Below the pieces are notes generated by a model. The model ran no database searches, was not told where the DNA came from, and worked only from the letters and a program-made list of their open reading frames with translations. The translations under genes were made by a program, and so were the position numbers. From positions 1-6,876 of the forward strand of contig JAICXU010000170.1 of the NCBI GenBank assembly GCA_025934595.1: DNA of 6,876 bases, written 5' to 3'. Below are positions 1 through 6,774 of this stretch, piece after piece. Each line of letters begins with the position of its first letter. The stretch's first letter is position 1. The stretch comes from Polyangiaceae bacterium (GTDB taxonomy: Bacteria > Myxococcota_A > Polyangia > Polyangiales > Polyangiaceae).

Positions 1-114
1 CACCACGACCCGGCGTCCGCGCTCTCGGATGGCCCGCAAGCGATCGACACGCGTGACCTCGCGTCGCTCGTCCGATCGCTCTCGTCCGCGACGCGTGCAA
101 GCGAGACGGTCTGA
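1..114 (+). CDS. aroF: 3-deoxy-7-phosphoheptulonate (DAHP) synthase, C-terminal end only
   Basis: Partial gene, cut by the left edge. The frame starting at base 1 is open for 37 codons and ends at TGA 112-114. The visible tail begins HHDPASALSDGPQAI, then has a short helix-like stretch (DLASLVRSL) and a polar end. This matches, from memory, the C-terminal signature of the single-domain, KDO8P-synthase-like DAHP synthases of the Bacillus/Thermotoga type (VHP-x-P-x-x-ALSD-x-x-Q), where the final (beta/alpha)8 barrel segment carries the His-Pro/Asp motif. Such enzymes condense phosphoenolpyruvate and erythrose 4-phosphate in the first step of the shikimate pathway, which leads to chorismate, the substrate of the next gene. 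The stop shares its final A with the menF ATG (TGATG), so the two are probably coupled. The call rests on a short tail only; KDO8P synthase or another NeuB-like aldolase is less likely. The symbol is generic, since family members are also called aroA or aroG. Confidence 0.72.
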   Translation, partial: HHDPASALSDGPQAIDTRDLASLVRSLSSATRASETV

Positions 115-1469
115 TGCTCGCCTTCGCCCGCCGGGCTCTCGAACGAATCGACGCGCCGAGCGGGGTCGACGTCGTCGTGCTCACGGCGAGAGCGAGCACG
201 ACGGTTCTGGACGCATGGCCTTTCGATCCGAAATCGCCTTGTTTTTCCTGGTTCCCAGGAGATCTCGCGCGCTCGTTCGATCCATGGCGGATGATCGGCG
301 AGGGCGAAACGCTCCGTGTCGACGCGAACGGCGAAGGACGATGGCATCGCGTTCGTGAATCGGCCCGTGCGCTCTCCGGGAGCGTCCTCGAGATGCGCGA
401 AGAGAGCGTCGCTGCGCCTCCCCTGCGATGGTTCGGCGGTGGCTCGTTCCATCCATCGCTCCGCGACCCGATGTGGTCGCCCTTCGGCAACGCGAGCTTC
501 GTGATGCCACGATGGACGATCGGTGCACGCGGAGACGACGCGTTCGTCCGATTTGCGTTTCGCGTCGAGGAGCTCGATCGCAAGGGCGATCTCCTCGACG
601 AGATCGAAGCGAAGCTCGCGGCGCGGACGCTTACGAGCGCGCGAGCCGGGTCGGCGCAAGAGCGCACGAGCGCGCCGCCCGACGCGGACGAATCTTGGAC
701 GCCGCTCGTTCTTCGCGCGCTCGCGGACATCGAGGCGGGCACGCTGCAAAAAGTCGTCGTCGCGCGTCGAGCTTTCGTGAGCGGCTCGTTCTCGCCGGTG
801 GCGACGCTCGCTCGCCTTCGTTCGCAAAATCCGCAATCGACCGCGTTTTCGTTTCGGCGCGGCGACGCCACGTTTCTCGGCGCAACGCCGGAAAGGCTCA
901 TTTTCTCGGACAAAACGCGTGCTTTCACGGAGGCGCTCGCAGGCACCGTCGCCCGTCGCGCCGACGACGAGCGCGCGAAGCGAGAGCTCCTCGCGAGCGA
1001 GAAAGATCTCCACGAGCATCGGATCGTCGCCCTTGGCATCACGCGGGCGCTCGCTCCATTCGTCGCAGGCGTCGACCACGGCGCCGACCCCGACGTTCGC
1101 ACGCTCGGACGCGTTCATCATTTGGTGACGCCCATCGTCGCGAGGCTCGCGAGCGCGACGCACGTCCTTTCGCTCGTCGATGCGCTGCATCCGACGCCCG
1201 CTCTCTCCGGCTTGCCGAAGTCGGAGGCGTTCGAGTGGATTGCAACGCACGAGCGGTTCGATCGCGGATGGTATGGGGCCCCTGTCGGCTGGTTCGACGA
1301 TGCCGGCGAAGGCGCGTTCGCCGTGGCCATTCGCAGCGCGCTCGTGACGAGCGACCGCACGTGGCTCTTCGCCGGAAGCGGCATCGTTCGAGGCTCGCGC
1401 CCCGATGCCGAGCTCGCGGAGACCCAGTTGAAGCTCGCGACGATGTCGGAGGCATTGGTCCACCGATGA
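114..1469 (+). CDS. menF: Isochorismate synthase MenF
   Basis: Converts chorismate to isochorismate with Mg2+, the first committed step of menaquinone synthesis; cytosolic. The 451-residue protein has a variable N-terminal half (about 1-190) and a chorismate-binding domain (about 195-446). Visible family motifs are KVVVAR at 213-218 (Lys213, the likely base that activates water), FLGATPERL at 254-262 (Glu260, likely general acid), TEALAGT at 272-278, EKDLHEHRIV at 296-305 (Glu301, Mg2+ ligand), LHPTPALSG at 358-366, RGWYGAPVGW at 384-393 and GSGIVRGSRPDAELAETQLK at 421-440 (Glu436, probable second Mg2+ ligand). The spacing of these residues resembles EntC and MenF. EALAGT fits isochorismate synthases better than anthranilate synthase. 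A polar, low-complexity stretch at about 171-195 looks like an interdomain linker. The ATG at 114 overlaps the upstream stop, and its ribosome site is weak (GAGACGG at 102-108), which suggests coupling. The 3' end overlaps menD by 4 bases. A salicylate or siderophore role (EntC-like) is unlikely given the men neighbours. Confidence 0.95.
   Translation: MLAFARRALERIDAPSGVDVVVLTARASTTVLDAWPFDPKSPCFSWFPGDLARSFDPWRMIGEGETLRVDANGEGRWHRVRESARALSGSVLEMREESVAAPPLRWFGGGSFHPSLRDPMWSPFGNASFVMPRWTIGARGDDAFVRFAFRVEELDRKGDLLDEIEAKLAARTLTSARAGSAQERTSAPPDADESWTPLVLRALADIEAGTLQKVVVARRAFVSGSFSPVATLARLRSQNPQSTAFSFRRGDATFLGATPERLIFSDKTRAFTEALAGTVARRADDERAKRELLASEKDLHEHRIVALGITRALAPFVAGVDHGADPDVRTLGRVHHLVTPIVARLASATHVLSLVDALHPTPALSGLPKSEAFEWIATHERFDRGWYGAPVGWFDDAGEGAFAVAIRSALVTSDRTWLFAGSGIVRGSRPDAELAETQLKLATMSEALVHR
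1448..1452 (+). promoter_or_regulatory. Probable Shine-Dalgarno site for menD, inside menF
   Basis: GGAGG lies within the menF coding sequence, 13 bases before the menD ATG at 1466. The motif is strong but the spacing is longer than usual, so menD initiation probably also relies on ribosomes that have just terminated at the overlapping menF stop. Confidence 0.45.
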
Positions 1470-3253
1470 GCGCGTCGAACTTGCACATTCGATGGGCCGA
1501 GCTGCTCGTCGATTCGCTCGTTCGCGCGGGCGCGCGCGATTTCGTGGTGAGCCCCGGCTCGCGCTCGACGCCGCTCGTCCTCGCCATCGCGAAGCGCGAT
1601 GACATTCGCACGCACGTCATCGTCGACGAACGATCGGCGGCTTTTTTCGCGCTCGGCCAAGCGCGCGTCGCGAATCGACCGTCGGTGCTCGTGTGCACGT
1701 CGGGGACGGCGCCAGCCCACTATTTCCCGGCCATCATCGAGGCGAGCGCATCGTTTTTGCCGCTCGTCGCGCTCACCGCGGATCGTCCTTGGGAGGATCG
1801 CGACACGGGCGCGTCGCAGACGATCGATCAGGTGAAAATGTTCGGCGACTACGTTCGCTGCTTCGCCGATCTCGGTCCGCCGGACGCACGCGCCTCTTCA
1901 TTTCGCTCGCTGGTCCGTAGCGCTGCGCAGGCGGTGAGCGCTTCGCTCGGTCCCATCCCGGGTCCCGTTCACGTGAACGTGCAGCTGCGAAAGCCGCTCG
2001 AGCCTGTCGAGGTCGACGGGAGAGAGAGCTGGGAGGACGAATGGGACGCGCTTCTCGCTTCGCCCGTGCCTCGCATCGAGCAGCCCGACCGGCGGCGGCT
2101 CGATGACGCGATGCTCGACGAAATCGCGCGCACGTGCGCGAGCGCGAAACGCGGCATCGTCGTCGCCGGTCCCTCGCCACTTCTTGCACCGTCGGATCGC
2201 GACGCCATCGTCGGCTTCGCGCGTTCGTTCGGTTTTCCGATCTTCGCCGAGGCCACCAGCCAGCTTCGCTTCGGGTCATCGGACGACGTCGCAGTTTTCA
2301 CCTCGTTCGATTCGGCTCTGCGCAGCCAAGATCTGCGCAGGCGGCTGGCGCCCGATTGCATCGTCGAGCTCGGCGCCGCGCCCACGTCGGCGGGATATGC
2401 ATCGCTTCTCGCGGAGGTCGGACGCGTGCCGCGCTTCGTGATCCGTCCGTACGGACATTCGGATCCGCGGGGCGACGCGACGATGCTTCTCAAGACCGCG
2501 CCCTCGGCATTCGCGCGCGAAATCCAGCCAAAATCTGCAGCGATCGTGCGATCGACCGCTCAAGTAGAATTCGTAGCCGCGATCGCAAAAGTGGAAGCGC
2601 TCGCGCGCCGATGCGCACGCGCGGAGACGGCCGGTGACGCGCTCACGGAGGCGTCCATCGCGAAGATCGCGATCGACGCGCTCGCGGAAAATTCGTTCTT
2701 GGTGATCGGCAACAGCAATCCCGTTCGCGACGTCGACGCATTCGCCGACCCCGTCACGCGCGCGATTCACGTGCTGCACCAGCGCGGCGCGGCGGGCATC
2801 GATGGTCTCTTGTCGGGCGCCGCGGGCGCGGCCTCGATCTCGAATCGACCCACGCTGCTCCTAGCGGGCGACCTCACGTTTCTTCATGACGTCGGTGGAT
2901 GCGCGATCGCGAGCAAAACGAAATCGCCGCTCGTCGCGCTCGTCGTTCAAAACGGCGGAGGCCGGATCTTCGAAGAGCTGCCGCTCCACGCTTCACTGGA
3001 CGCCGAGCGTGCATTCGAGCCGTTCTTTGCGACGCCCGAGCCTGTCGACCTCTCGCACGTGGCCGCCGCGTTCGGTGCCTCGTTCGCTCGCCCGACGACG
3101 ACCGCCGATCTCACGCGCGCGCTCGGGTCCGCGCTCGATCGTGGTGGCTTCACGATCGTCGAAGCGGTCGTCTCGCCACACGATGGCAGCGCTCGCCGTG
3201 CCCGTTATCGAAAGTCGATCGCCGACGCGCATCGGGCGGAGCTCGGAACATGA
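1466..3253 (+). CDS. menD: 2-succinyl-5-enolpyruvyl-6-hydroxy-3-cyclohexene-1-carboxylate (SEPHCHC) synthase MenD
   Basis: Thiamine-diphosphate (ThDP) enzyme that decarboxylates 2-oxoglutarate and adds the succinyl semialdehyde unit to isochorismate; cytosolic. The 595 residues fit the family's usual 550-600. The N-terminal pyrimidine-binding domain shows SPGSRSTP (29-36), the ThDP-activating Glu55 in DERS, TSGTA (78-82), LTADRP (103-108) and GASQTIDQ (115-122, Gln118). Glu55 and Gln118 fall at the E. coli numbers. GPVHVNV (166-172) leads to the central domain. The C-terminal diphosphate-binding domain has GNSNPVRD (415-422), with Ser417 and Arg421 corresponding to E. coli Ser391 and Arg395, then QRGAAGIDG (439-447, Arg440 matching Arg413). 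The metal/ThDP motif runs from GDLTFLHD (468-475) to QNGGGRIFEELP (495-506). Gln439 stands where most MenD proteins have Asn in NRG. The start is the ATG of an ATGA overlap with menF; the reading frame stays open far upstream, but homology begins here. The 3' end overlaps menH by 4 bases. Confidence 0.98.
   Translation: MSASNLHIRWAELLVDSLVRAGARDFVVSPGSRSTPLVLAIAKRDDIRTHVIVDERSAAFFALGQARVANRPSVLVCTSGTAPAHYFPAIIEASASFLPLVALTADRPWEDRDTGASQTIDQVKMFGDYVRCFADLGPPDARASSFRSLVRSAAQAVSASLGPIPGPVHVNVQLRKPLEPVEVDGRESWEDEWDALLASPVPRIEQPDRRRLDDAMLDEIARTCASAKRGIVVAGPSPLLAPSDRDAIVGFARSFGFPIFAEATSQLRFGSSDDVAVFTSFDSALRSQDLRRRLAPDCIVELGAAPTSAGYASLLAEVGRVPRFVIRPYGHSDPRGDATMLLKTAPSAFAREIQPKSAAIVRSTAQVEFVAAIAKVEALARRCARAETAGDALTEASIAKIAIDALAENSFLVIGNSNPVRDVDAFADPVTRAIHVLHQRGAAGIDGLLSGAAGAASISNRPTLLLAGDLTFLHDVGGCAIASKTKSPLVALVVQNGGGRIFEELPLHASLDAERAFEPFFATPEPVDLSHVAAAFGASFARPTTTADLTRALGSALDRGGFTIVEAVVSPHDGSARRARYRKSIADAHRAELGT
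3238..3241 (+). promoter_or_regulatory. Shine-Dalgarno site for menH, inside menD
   Basis: GGAG (within GGCGGAGC) sits in the last codons of menD, 8 bases before the menH ATG at 3250. The good spacing supports that ATG as the start even though the longer frame is open upstream. Confidence 0.6.
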
Positions 3254-3996
3254 CACCGCTCTGGTTTTTCCATGGTTTTCTCGGCCTGCCGTCGATGTGG
3301 CGCGACGTGCATCGGGCGCTCGGTGAGCCGGTCGCCGAGTCGACGATCTTGCCCGGACACGGCCCCGAGCCTTGGTTTCCGCCGCCGCCGCAAGACTTCG
3401 CGAGCGCGGTCGATGCGATCGCTTCGTCGTTACCATTTTCCGACGCGGCGATCGTCGTCGGCTATTCGATGGGCGCCCGCATCGCGCTCGCGCTCACGCT
3501 CGGGCACCCGCATCTCGTGAAAGGCGCCGTGCTCGTCGGCGTCGATCCCGGCATCGAGCGAGACGCCGAGCGCGAGGACCGGAGACGATGGGAAGACGAA
3601 TGGGCTTCGCGTGCGCTGTCGCTCGACGCCGGCGCGTTCGCCGATGCTTGGGCCGAGCTCCCGATCTTCGAGTCGCAACGCGACCTGCCCGTCGACGTGA
3701 AAGCGCGACTGCGAACGCAGCGTTCGAGCCACACGCCACGCGGCGTCGCGTGGGCGATGCGCGCTCTCGGAACGGGTCGGATGCCGAGCCTGTGGAGCGT
3801 GATGGCTCTGGGCCGCGCTCCGCTGACGATCATCACCGGCGCGCGCGACGTGAAATTCACCGAGAAATCCAGGGCGATTTGCGATCGCTCGAAGAGCGCG
3901 CGCCACATCATCGCCGAGGGCTCGGGTCACAACGTGGTGCTCGAAGCTCCGGAAGTCGTGGCGCGAGCCATCGAAGAGATCAGGAAAGGTAGCTAG
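3250..3996 (+). CDS. menH: 2-succinyl-6-hydroxy-2,4-cyclohexadiene-1-carboxylate (SHCHC) synthase MenH, alpha/beta hydrolase
   Basis: Eliminates pyruvate from the MenD product SEPHCHC to give SHCHC; cytosolic. The 248-residue alpha/beta-hydrolase begins directly with the strand and oxyanion motif LWFFHGFLG (4-12). LPGHG follows at 34-38, and the nucleophile elbow GYSMGAR at 71-77 carries Ser73. The cap region (about 100-185) contains LPIFESQRDLP (137-147), typical of MenH. The triad is completed by Asp200 in ITGARD and His227 in GSGHNVVLEAPE. These positions fit the E. coli MenH triad (Ser86, Asp210, His232). The start is the ATG of an ATGA overlap with menD and has a well-placed GGAG; the frame extends upstream in menD but that extension has no homology features. 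Leu61 is encoded by TTA (3430-3432), a rare codon in this GC-rich block. A generic esterase is the alternative, but the HGFLG motif and the position right after menD favour MenH. Confidence 0.93.
   Translation: MTPLWFFHGFLGLPSMWRDVHRALGEPVAESTILPGHGPEPWFPPPPQDFASAVDAIASSLPFSDAAIVVGYSMGARIALALTLGHPHLVKGAVLVGVDPGIERDAEREDRRRWEDEWASRALSLDAGAFADAWAELPIFESQRDLPVDVKARLRTQRSSHTPRGVAWAMRALGTGRMPSLWSVMALGRAPLTIITGARDVKFTEKSRAICDRSKSARHIIAEGSGHNVVLEAPEVVARAIEEIRKGS
3982..3989 (+). promoter_or_regulatory. Shine-Dalgarno site for menB
   Basis: AGGAAAGG ends 9 bases before the menB ATG at 3999 and overlaps the last codons of menH. It is among the clearest ribosome sites in the window, at a junction where the genes do not overlap, and fixes the menB start. 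Confidence 0.65.
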
Positions 3997-3998
3997 TC

Positions 3999-4811
3999 AT
4001 GGAATGGAAGAAGGTCGAAGGTTTCGAAGACATCCGCTACGAAAAATGGGACGGCATCGCGAAGGTGACCATCGACAGGCCGCGTGTGCGAAATGCATTT
4101 CGTCCGCAAACGGTCACCGAGATGTCGAGAGCGTTCGCGGACGCGCGCGACGACTCCAGCATCGGCGTCGTCATCTTGACCGGCGAAGGCGACGAAGCGT
4201 TCTGCGCGGGCGGGGATCAACGCGTGCGCGGTGAAGGCGGCTACGTCGGTGACGACGGCATCGCGCGCCTCAACGTGCTCGACTTGCAGCGCCAAATCCG
4301 CACGCTGCCGAAGCCTGTCATCGCGATGGTGGCAGGCTTCGCCGTCGGCGGCGGGCACGTCCTGCATTTGATGTGCGATCTCACGATCGCCGCGGAAAAT
4401 GCGCGTTTTGGGCAATCGGGACCGAAGGTCGGCAGCTTCGACGGCGGCTACGGATCGGCGTACATGGCGCGCATCGTCGGTCAGAAAAAAGCGCGCGAAA
4501 TCTGGTTTCTCTGTCGCCAATACGACGCCAAGCAAGCTCTCGACATGGGGCTCGTCAACGCCGTCGTGCCGCTCGCCGATCTCGAGCGTGAGACGATCAA
4601 GTGGTGTCGCGAGATCCTCGCGAACAGCCCGATGGCGATTCGCTGTCTCAAAGCCGCGCTCAATGCGGATTGCGATGGGCAGGCCGGCCTGCAAGAGCTC
4701 GCAGGCAACGCGACGCTCCTCTTTTACATGACCGAAGAAGGCAAAGAAGGACGGAACGCATTCCTCGAGAAGCGAAAGCCCGACTTCCGCCGCTTCAAGC
4801 GGCTTCCTTGA
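3999..4811 (+). CDS. menB: 1,4-dihydroxy-2-naphthoyl-CoA synthase MenB (bicarbonate-dependent type)
   Basis: Closes the second ring by Dieckmann-type condensation of o-succinylbenzoyl-CoA to 1,4-dihydroxy-2-naphthoyl-CoA; a cytosolic crotonase-fold enzyme. The 270 residues show AFCAGGDQRVRG (67-78, CoA/oxyanion loop), GGY (80-82), VAGFAVGGGHVLH (111-123), FGQSGPKVGSFDGG (137-150), EIWFLCRQYDAKQALDMGL (167-185) and the C-terminal FYMTEEGKEGRNAF (242-255), which closes over a neighbouring subunit's active site. Tyr82, Gln139, Gly141, Ser146, Asp148 and Tyr243 line up with E. coli Tyr97, Gln154, Gly156, Ser161, Asp163 and Tyr258 at a constant offset of 15. Gly141, rather than Asp, marks the class that uses bound bicarbonate as the catalytic base. 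The start is the ATG 2 bases after the menH stop, preceded by a clear ribosome site. The protein is strikingly close, from memory, to enterobacterial MenB, especially from residue 152 onward. Confidence 0.99.
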   Translation: MEWKKVEGFEDIRYEKWDGIAKVTIDRPRVRNAFRPQTVTEMSRAFADARDDSSIGVVILTGEGDEAFCAGGDQRVRGEGGYVGDDGIARLNVLDLQRQIRTLPKPVIAMVAGFAVGGGHVLHLMCDLTIAAENARFGQSGPKVGSFDGGYGSAYMARIVGQKKAREIWFLCRQYDAKQALDMGLVNAVVPLADLERETIKWCREILANSPMAIRCLKAALNADCDGQAGLQELAGNATLLFYMTEEGKEGRNAFLEKRKPDFRRFKRLP

Positions 4812-4830
4812 CGAAGCGCGCGAGCACGAG

Positions 4831-5751
4831 ATGAACCAAGCCACCGCCAAGCCGGACGTCGGCGTGGGATCCGCGCGCGCGTGGCTTCTCGCGACGAGGC
4901 CGCAGACGTTGCTCGTCGGCGCCGTGCCGGTTTTGCTCGGCGCCGCATGTGCATTTCGAATCGGCGCCGTGCGGTGGCCTGCGGTTTTTGCCGCGCTTTT
5001 CGGCGCGATTTCGATTCAAATCGGAACGAACCTCGCGAACGACGTCTTCGATCACGAAAAGGGAGCGGACACCGAAGAGCGGATCGGGCCGCTCCGCGTC
5101 ACGCAAGCCGGTCTCCTCTCTGCGCGCGAGGTGCGGAGCGGAATGATCACGGCGTTCGCCTTCGCGACGCTCGCCGGCGCGTATCTCGTCGCGGTCGGCG
5201 GCCTCCCCATCGTCCTCATCGGGCTCGCATCGATCGCATCGGGCATCGCGTACACGGGTGGTCCCTACCCGCTCGGTTATCACGGGCTCGGCGATCTCTT
5301 CGTGATGATCTTCTTCGGTCCTGTCGCGGTGTGCGGGACGATGCTCGTCGCACACGGAAGCGTCGATGCGGTCGCGTTCGTGGCTTCGCTCGCCGCCGGT
5401 GCGATCGCGACGGCGGTCCTCGTCGTGAACAACGTGCGCGACATCACGACGGACGCAAAGACGAACAAGCGCACGCTCGCGGTTCGTCTCGGTCGCGGCT
5501 TCGGTGTCGTCGAATACGGCGTCCTCCTCGCGGTCGCCGAGATGGTGCCCATTTGCCTTGTTTTTGGCTTCCACGTGCATCCCTTCGCCCTCGCGTCGCT
5601 CGTGACGTTGCCGCTCGCGATCCTCCTCGTTCGGACGCTGCATCGCGAACGCGCCGGCGAGATTCTGAATCGAGCGCTCGCCAGCACGGCGCGGCTCCTT
5701 CTGATTCACGGAGGCCTGCTCTCGCTCGGCCTTGCCCTCGGAGCTCGCTAG
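4831..5751 (+). CDS. menA: 1,4-dihydroxy-2-naphthoate polyprenyltransferase MenA
   Basis: Integral membrane UbiA-superfamily enzyme that attaches the polyprenyl chain to 1,4-dihydroxy-2-naphthoate with decarboxylation, giving demethylmenaquinone. The 306 residues begin with a short soluble tail and the MenA-typical WLLATRPQTLLVG (18-30). About eight or nine hydrophobic helices follow, roughly at 28-44, 50-68, 105-122, 125-142, 155-175, 180-199, 225-246, 251-267 and 287-303. The first Asp-rich Mg2+/diphosphate motif is NLANDVFDHEKGAD (67-80) and the second is NNVRDITTDAKTNKRTLAVRLG (200-221); both are intact. YTGGPYPLGYHGLGD (141-155) is another family signature. The start ATG lies 19 bases after menB and has no convincing ribosome site, only scattered GAG triplets, so initiation may depend on ribosomes leaving menB. 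A GTG at 4864 is an unlikely alternative start. Placement between menB and menC differs from the E. coli operon, where menA lies elsewhere. Confidence 0.97.
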   Translation: MNQATAKPDVGVGSARAWLLATRPQTLLVGAVPVLLGAACAFRIGAVRWPAVFAALFGAISIQIGTNLANDVFDHEKGADTEERIGPLRVTQAGLLSAREVRSGMITAFAFATLAGAYLVAVGGLPIVLIGLASIASGIAYTGGPYPLGYHGLGDLFVMIFFGPVAVCGTMLVAHGSVDAVAFVASLAAGAIATAVLVVNNVRDITTDAKTNKRTLAVRLGRGFGVVEYGVLLAVAEMVPICLVFGFHVHPFALASLVTLPLAILLVRTLHRERAGEILNRALASTARLLLIHGGLLSLGLALGAR

Positions 5752-5757
5752 CGATCC

Positions 5758-6774
5758 ATGCACATCGTTCGCTTCGACGTTCGGTCCATCGATCTCACGC
5801 CCGCGCGTCGTGGTCATCTTCTGTTTCTCACCGACGAATGCGGCAACGTAGGCGTCGGCGAAGCGTCTCCCCTCGCCGGCTATTCACCCGACGACGCGGT
5901 CGAGTGTCCACGGGCTCTATCGTCCGTTGCGTCGGCGATGGACCACGCGCCGGAACACGTCGCCGAGGTCGACGCGTGGCTCGACCGTCTTCGTCAAATT
6001 CCCGACCGCGCGCGCGCATCGCGATTTGCGGTAGAAACCGCGGTTTTGGATCTGATCTCGCGCCGCGCGAACGTGCCGCTTTCGGTCCTCCTCGGCGCGA
6101 GAGGCGATGCCTGCGTGGCCGTCAACGGAGTCGTCGGAGGAAGCGGGGATGTCGATGCGTGGGTCGACGAAGCGCGAGGCCTCGTCGCGCGCGGCATCTC
6201 CGCGATCAAAGTGAAGATCGGCCGCTCCGGCGATTTTCGTCGCGAGCTGCACGAGCTCGCCGTCGTGCGCGCGCTTCTTCCTCACGACATCGAGCTTCGT
6301 CTCGACGCAAACGGGTCACTCGGTGCGAATGCTCACGCGAAGATGACCGACCTCTCGCCGCTCCGCGCGTCGTTCATCGAGGAGCCGGTCCACGGCGACG
6401 ATCTGCTCGCGCTCGAAAAGAACCGCTTGCCCTGGGCCGCCGACGAGTCTCTCGTCGATTCGGCGTTCGTCGCGCGCGCGCTCGAAGCGGACGGGTGTCG
6501 TGCGATCGTGCTGAAACCCGCTATTTTGGGCGGGATCCTACGATCGCGCGATCTTGCGGAGCGCGCCCGGGCCCGCGGCAAAAGCGTCGTGGTGACGCAT
6601 CTCTTCGACGGCGATGTCGCCCACGCTGCGTCATGCGCGCTCGCATTGTCGCTCGCGTCTCCGCTCGCTTGCGGGCTCGATCGCCACGATGCGATGAAGC
6701 TGCCTTCGCCCCATCTCACCGTTCCCGGCTTCGTCACGGCCACCGCGCGCGTGGGCGTCGGAGCGGCCGCATGA
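5758..6774 (+). CDS. menC: o-Succinylbenzoate synthase MenC (enolase superfamily)
   Basis: Dehydrates SHCHC to o-succinylbenzoate in the cytosol using Mg2+. The 338-residue protein has an N-terminal capping domain (about 1-95) with GVGEASPLAGYSPD (32-45) and ETAVLDL (93-99), then a (beta/alpha) barrel. Catalytic features visible are the KxK pair Lys151/Lys153 in IKVKIG, the metal ligands Asp183 in RLDANGS, Glu208/209 in FIEEP and Asp229 in ADES, and Lys253 in VLKPA; this is the enolase-superfamily pattern of o-succinylbenzoate synthases. The reading frame is closed by the menA stop at 5749-5751, so the ATG at 5758 is the first possible ATG, 6 bases downstream of menA. The nearest ribosome site, GGAG at 5740-5743, is 14 bases away and is weak. 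The last codons overlap menE by 4 bases. The C-terminal segment (about 280-310) is Ala/Leu rich and ordinary for the family. Dipeptide epimerases share this fold, but the operon position makes MenC by far the better call. Confidence 0.94.
   Translation: MHIVRFDVRSIDLTPARRGHLLFLTDECGNVGVGEASPLAGYSPDDAVECPRALSSVASAMDHAPEHVAEVDAWLDRLRQIPDRARASRFAVETAVLDLISRRANVPLSVLLGARGDACVAVNGVVGGSGDVDAWVDEARGLVARGISAIKVKIGRSGDFRRELHELAVVRALLPHDIELRLDANGSLGANAHAKMTDLSPLRASFIEEPVHGDDLLALEKNRLPWAADESLVDSAFVARALEADGCRAIVLKPAILGGILRSRDLAERARARGKSVVVTHLFDGDVAHAASCALALSLASPLACGLDRHDAMKLPSPHLTVPGFVTATARVGVGAAA
6760..6763 (+). promoter_or_regulatory. Shine-Dalgarno site for menE, inside menC
   Basis: GGAG ends 7 bases before the ATG at 6771 and 10 bases before the next in-frame ATG at 6774. 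The spacing, with the ATGA overlap also seen at menD and menH, favours 6771 as the menE start. Confidence 0.5.

Noticed and set aside
246..260. Perfect short inverted repeat TCCTGG-TTC-CCAGGA that could form a hairpin.
   Set aside because: It lies inside menF coding sequence, has only 6-base arms and no U-tract; most likely chance, not a terminator or attenuator.
29..358. A 109-codon plus-strand frame overlapping the start of menF.
   Set aside because: The translation is mostly Arg and Ser with no domain, and is inconsistent with both the upstream DAHP synthase-like frame and menF.
428..1465. The menD reading frame stays open for about 346 codons upstream of its ATG, across most of menF, giving an apparent 941-residue protein.
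   Set aside because: The upstream part is Arg- and Ala-rich out-of-frame translation of menF with no domain features. MenD homology begins precisely at the ATG at 1466, with key residues at E. coli-like numbers.
2318..2340. Two copies of the palindrome CTGCGCAG separated by 7 bases, which might suggest an operator.
   Set aside because: The repeats are within menD, encode ordinary residues of the central domain, and are far from any promoter.
3881..3888. GCGATCGC, the cyanobacterial HIP1 octamer.
   Set aside because: A single copy amid many CGATCG-like strings in GC-rich DNA is expected by chance, and the general composition does not suggest a cyanobacterium.
3993..4850. A 285-codon minus-strand open frame opposite menB.
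   Set aside because: It is the mirror of a highly conserved enzyme gene and shows no recognisable family. Stop codons are rare on both strands at this GC content.
4795..5817. A 340-codon open frame on the minus strand opposite menA.
   Set aside because: Its product is dominated by Glu, Arg, Asp and His, as expected for antisense translation of a GC-rich membrane protein gene; menA on the plus strand has complete family motifs.
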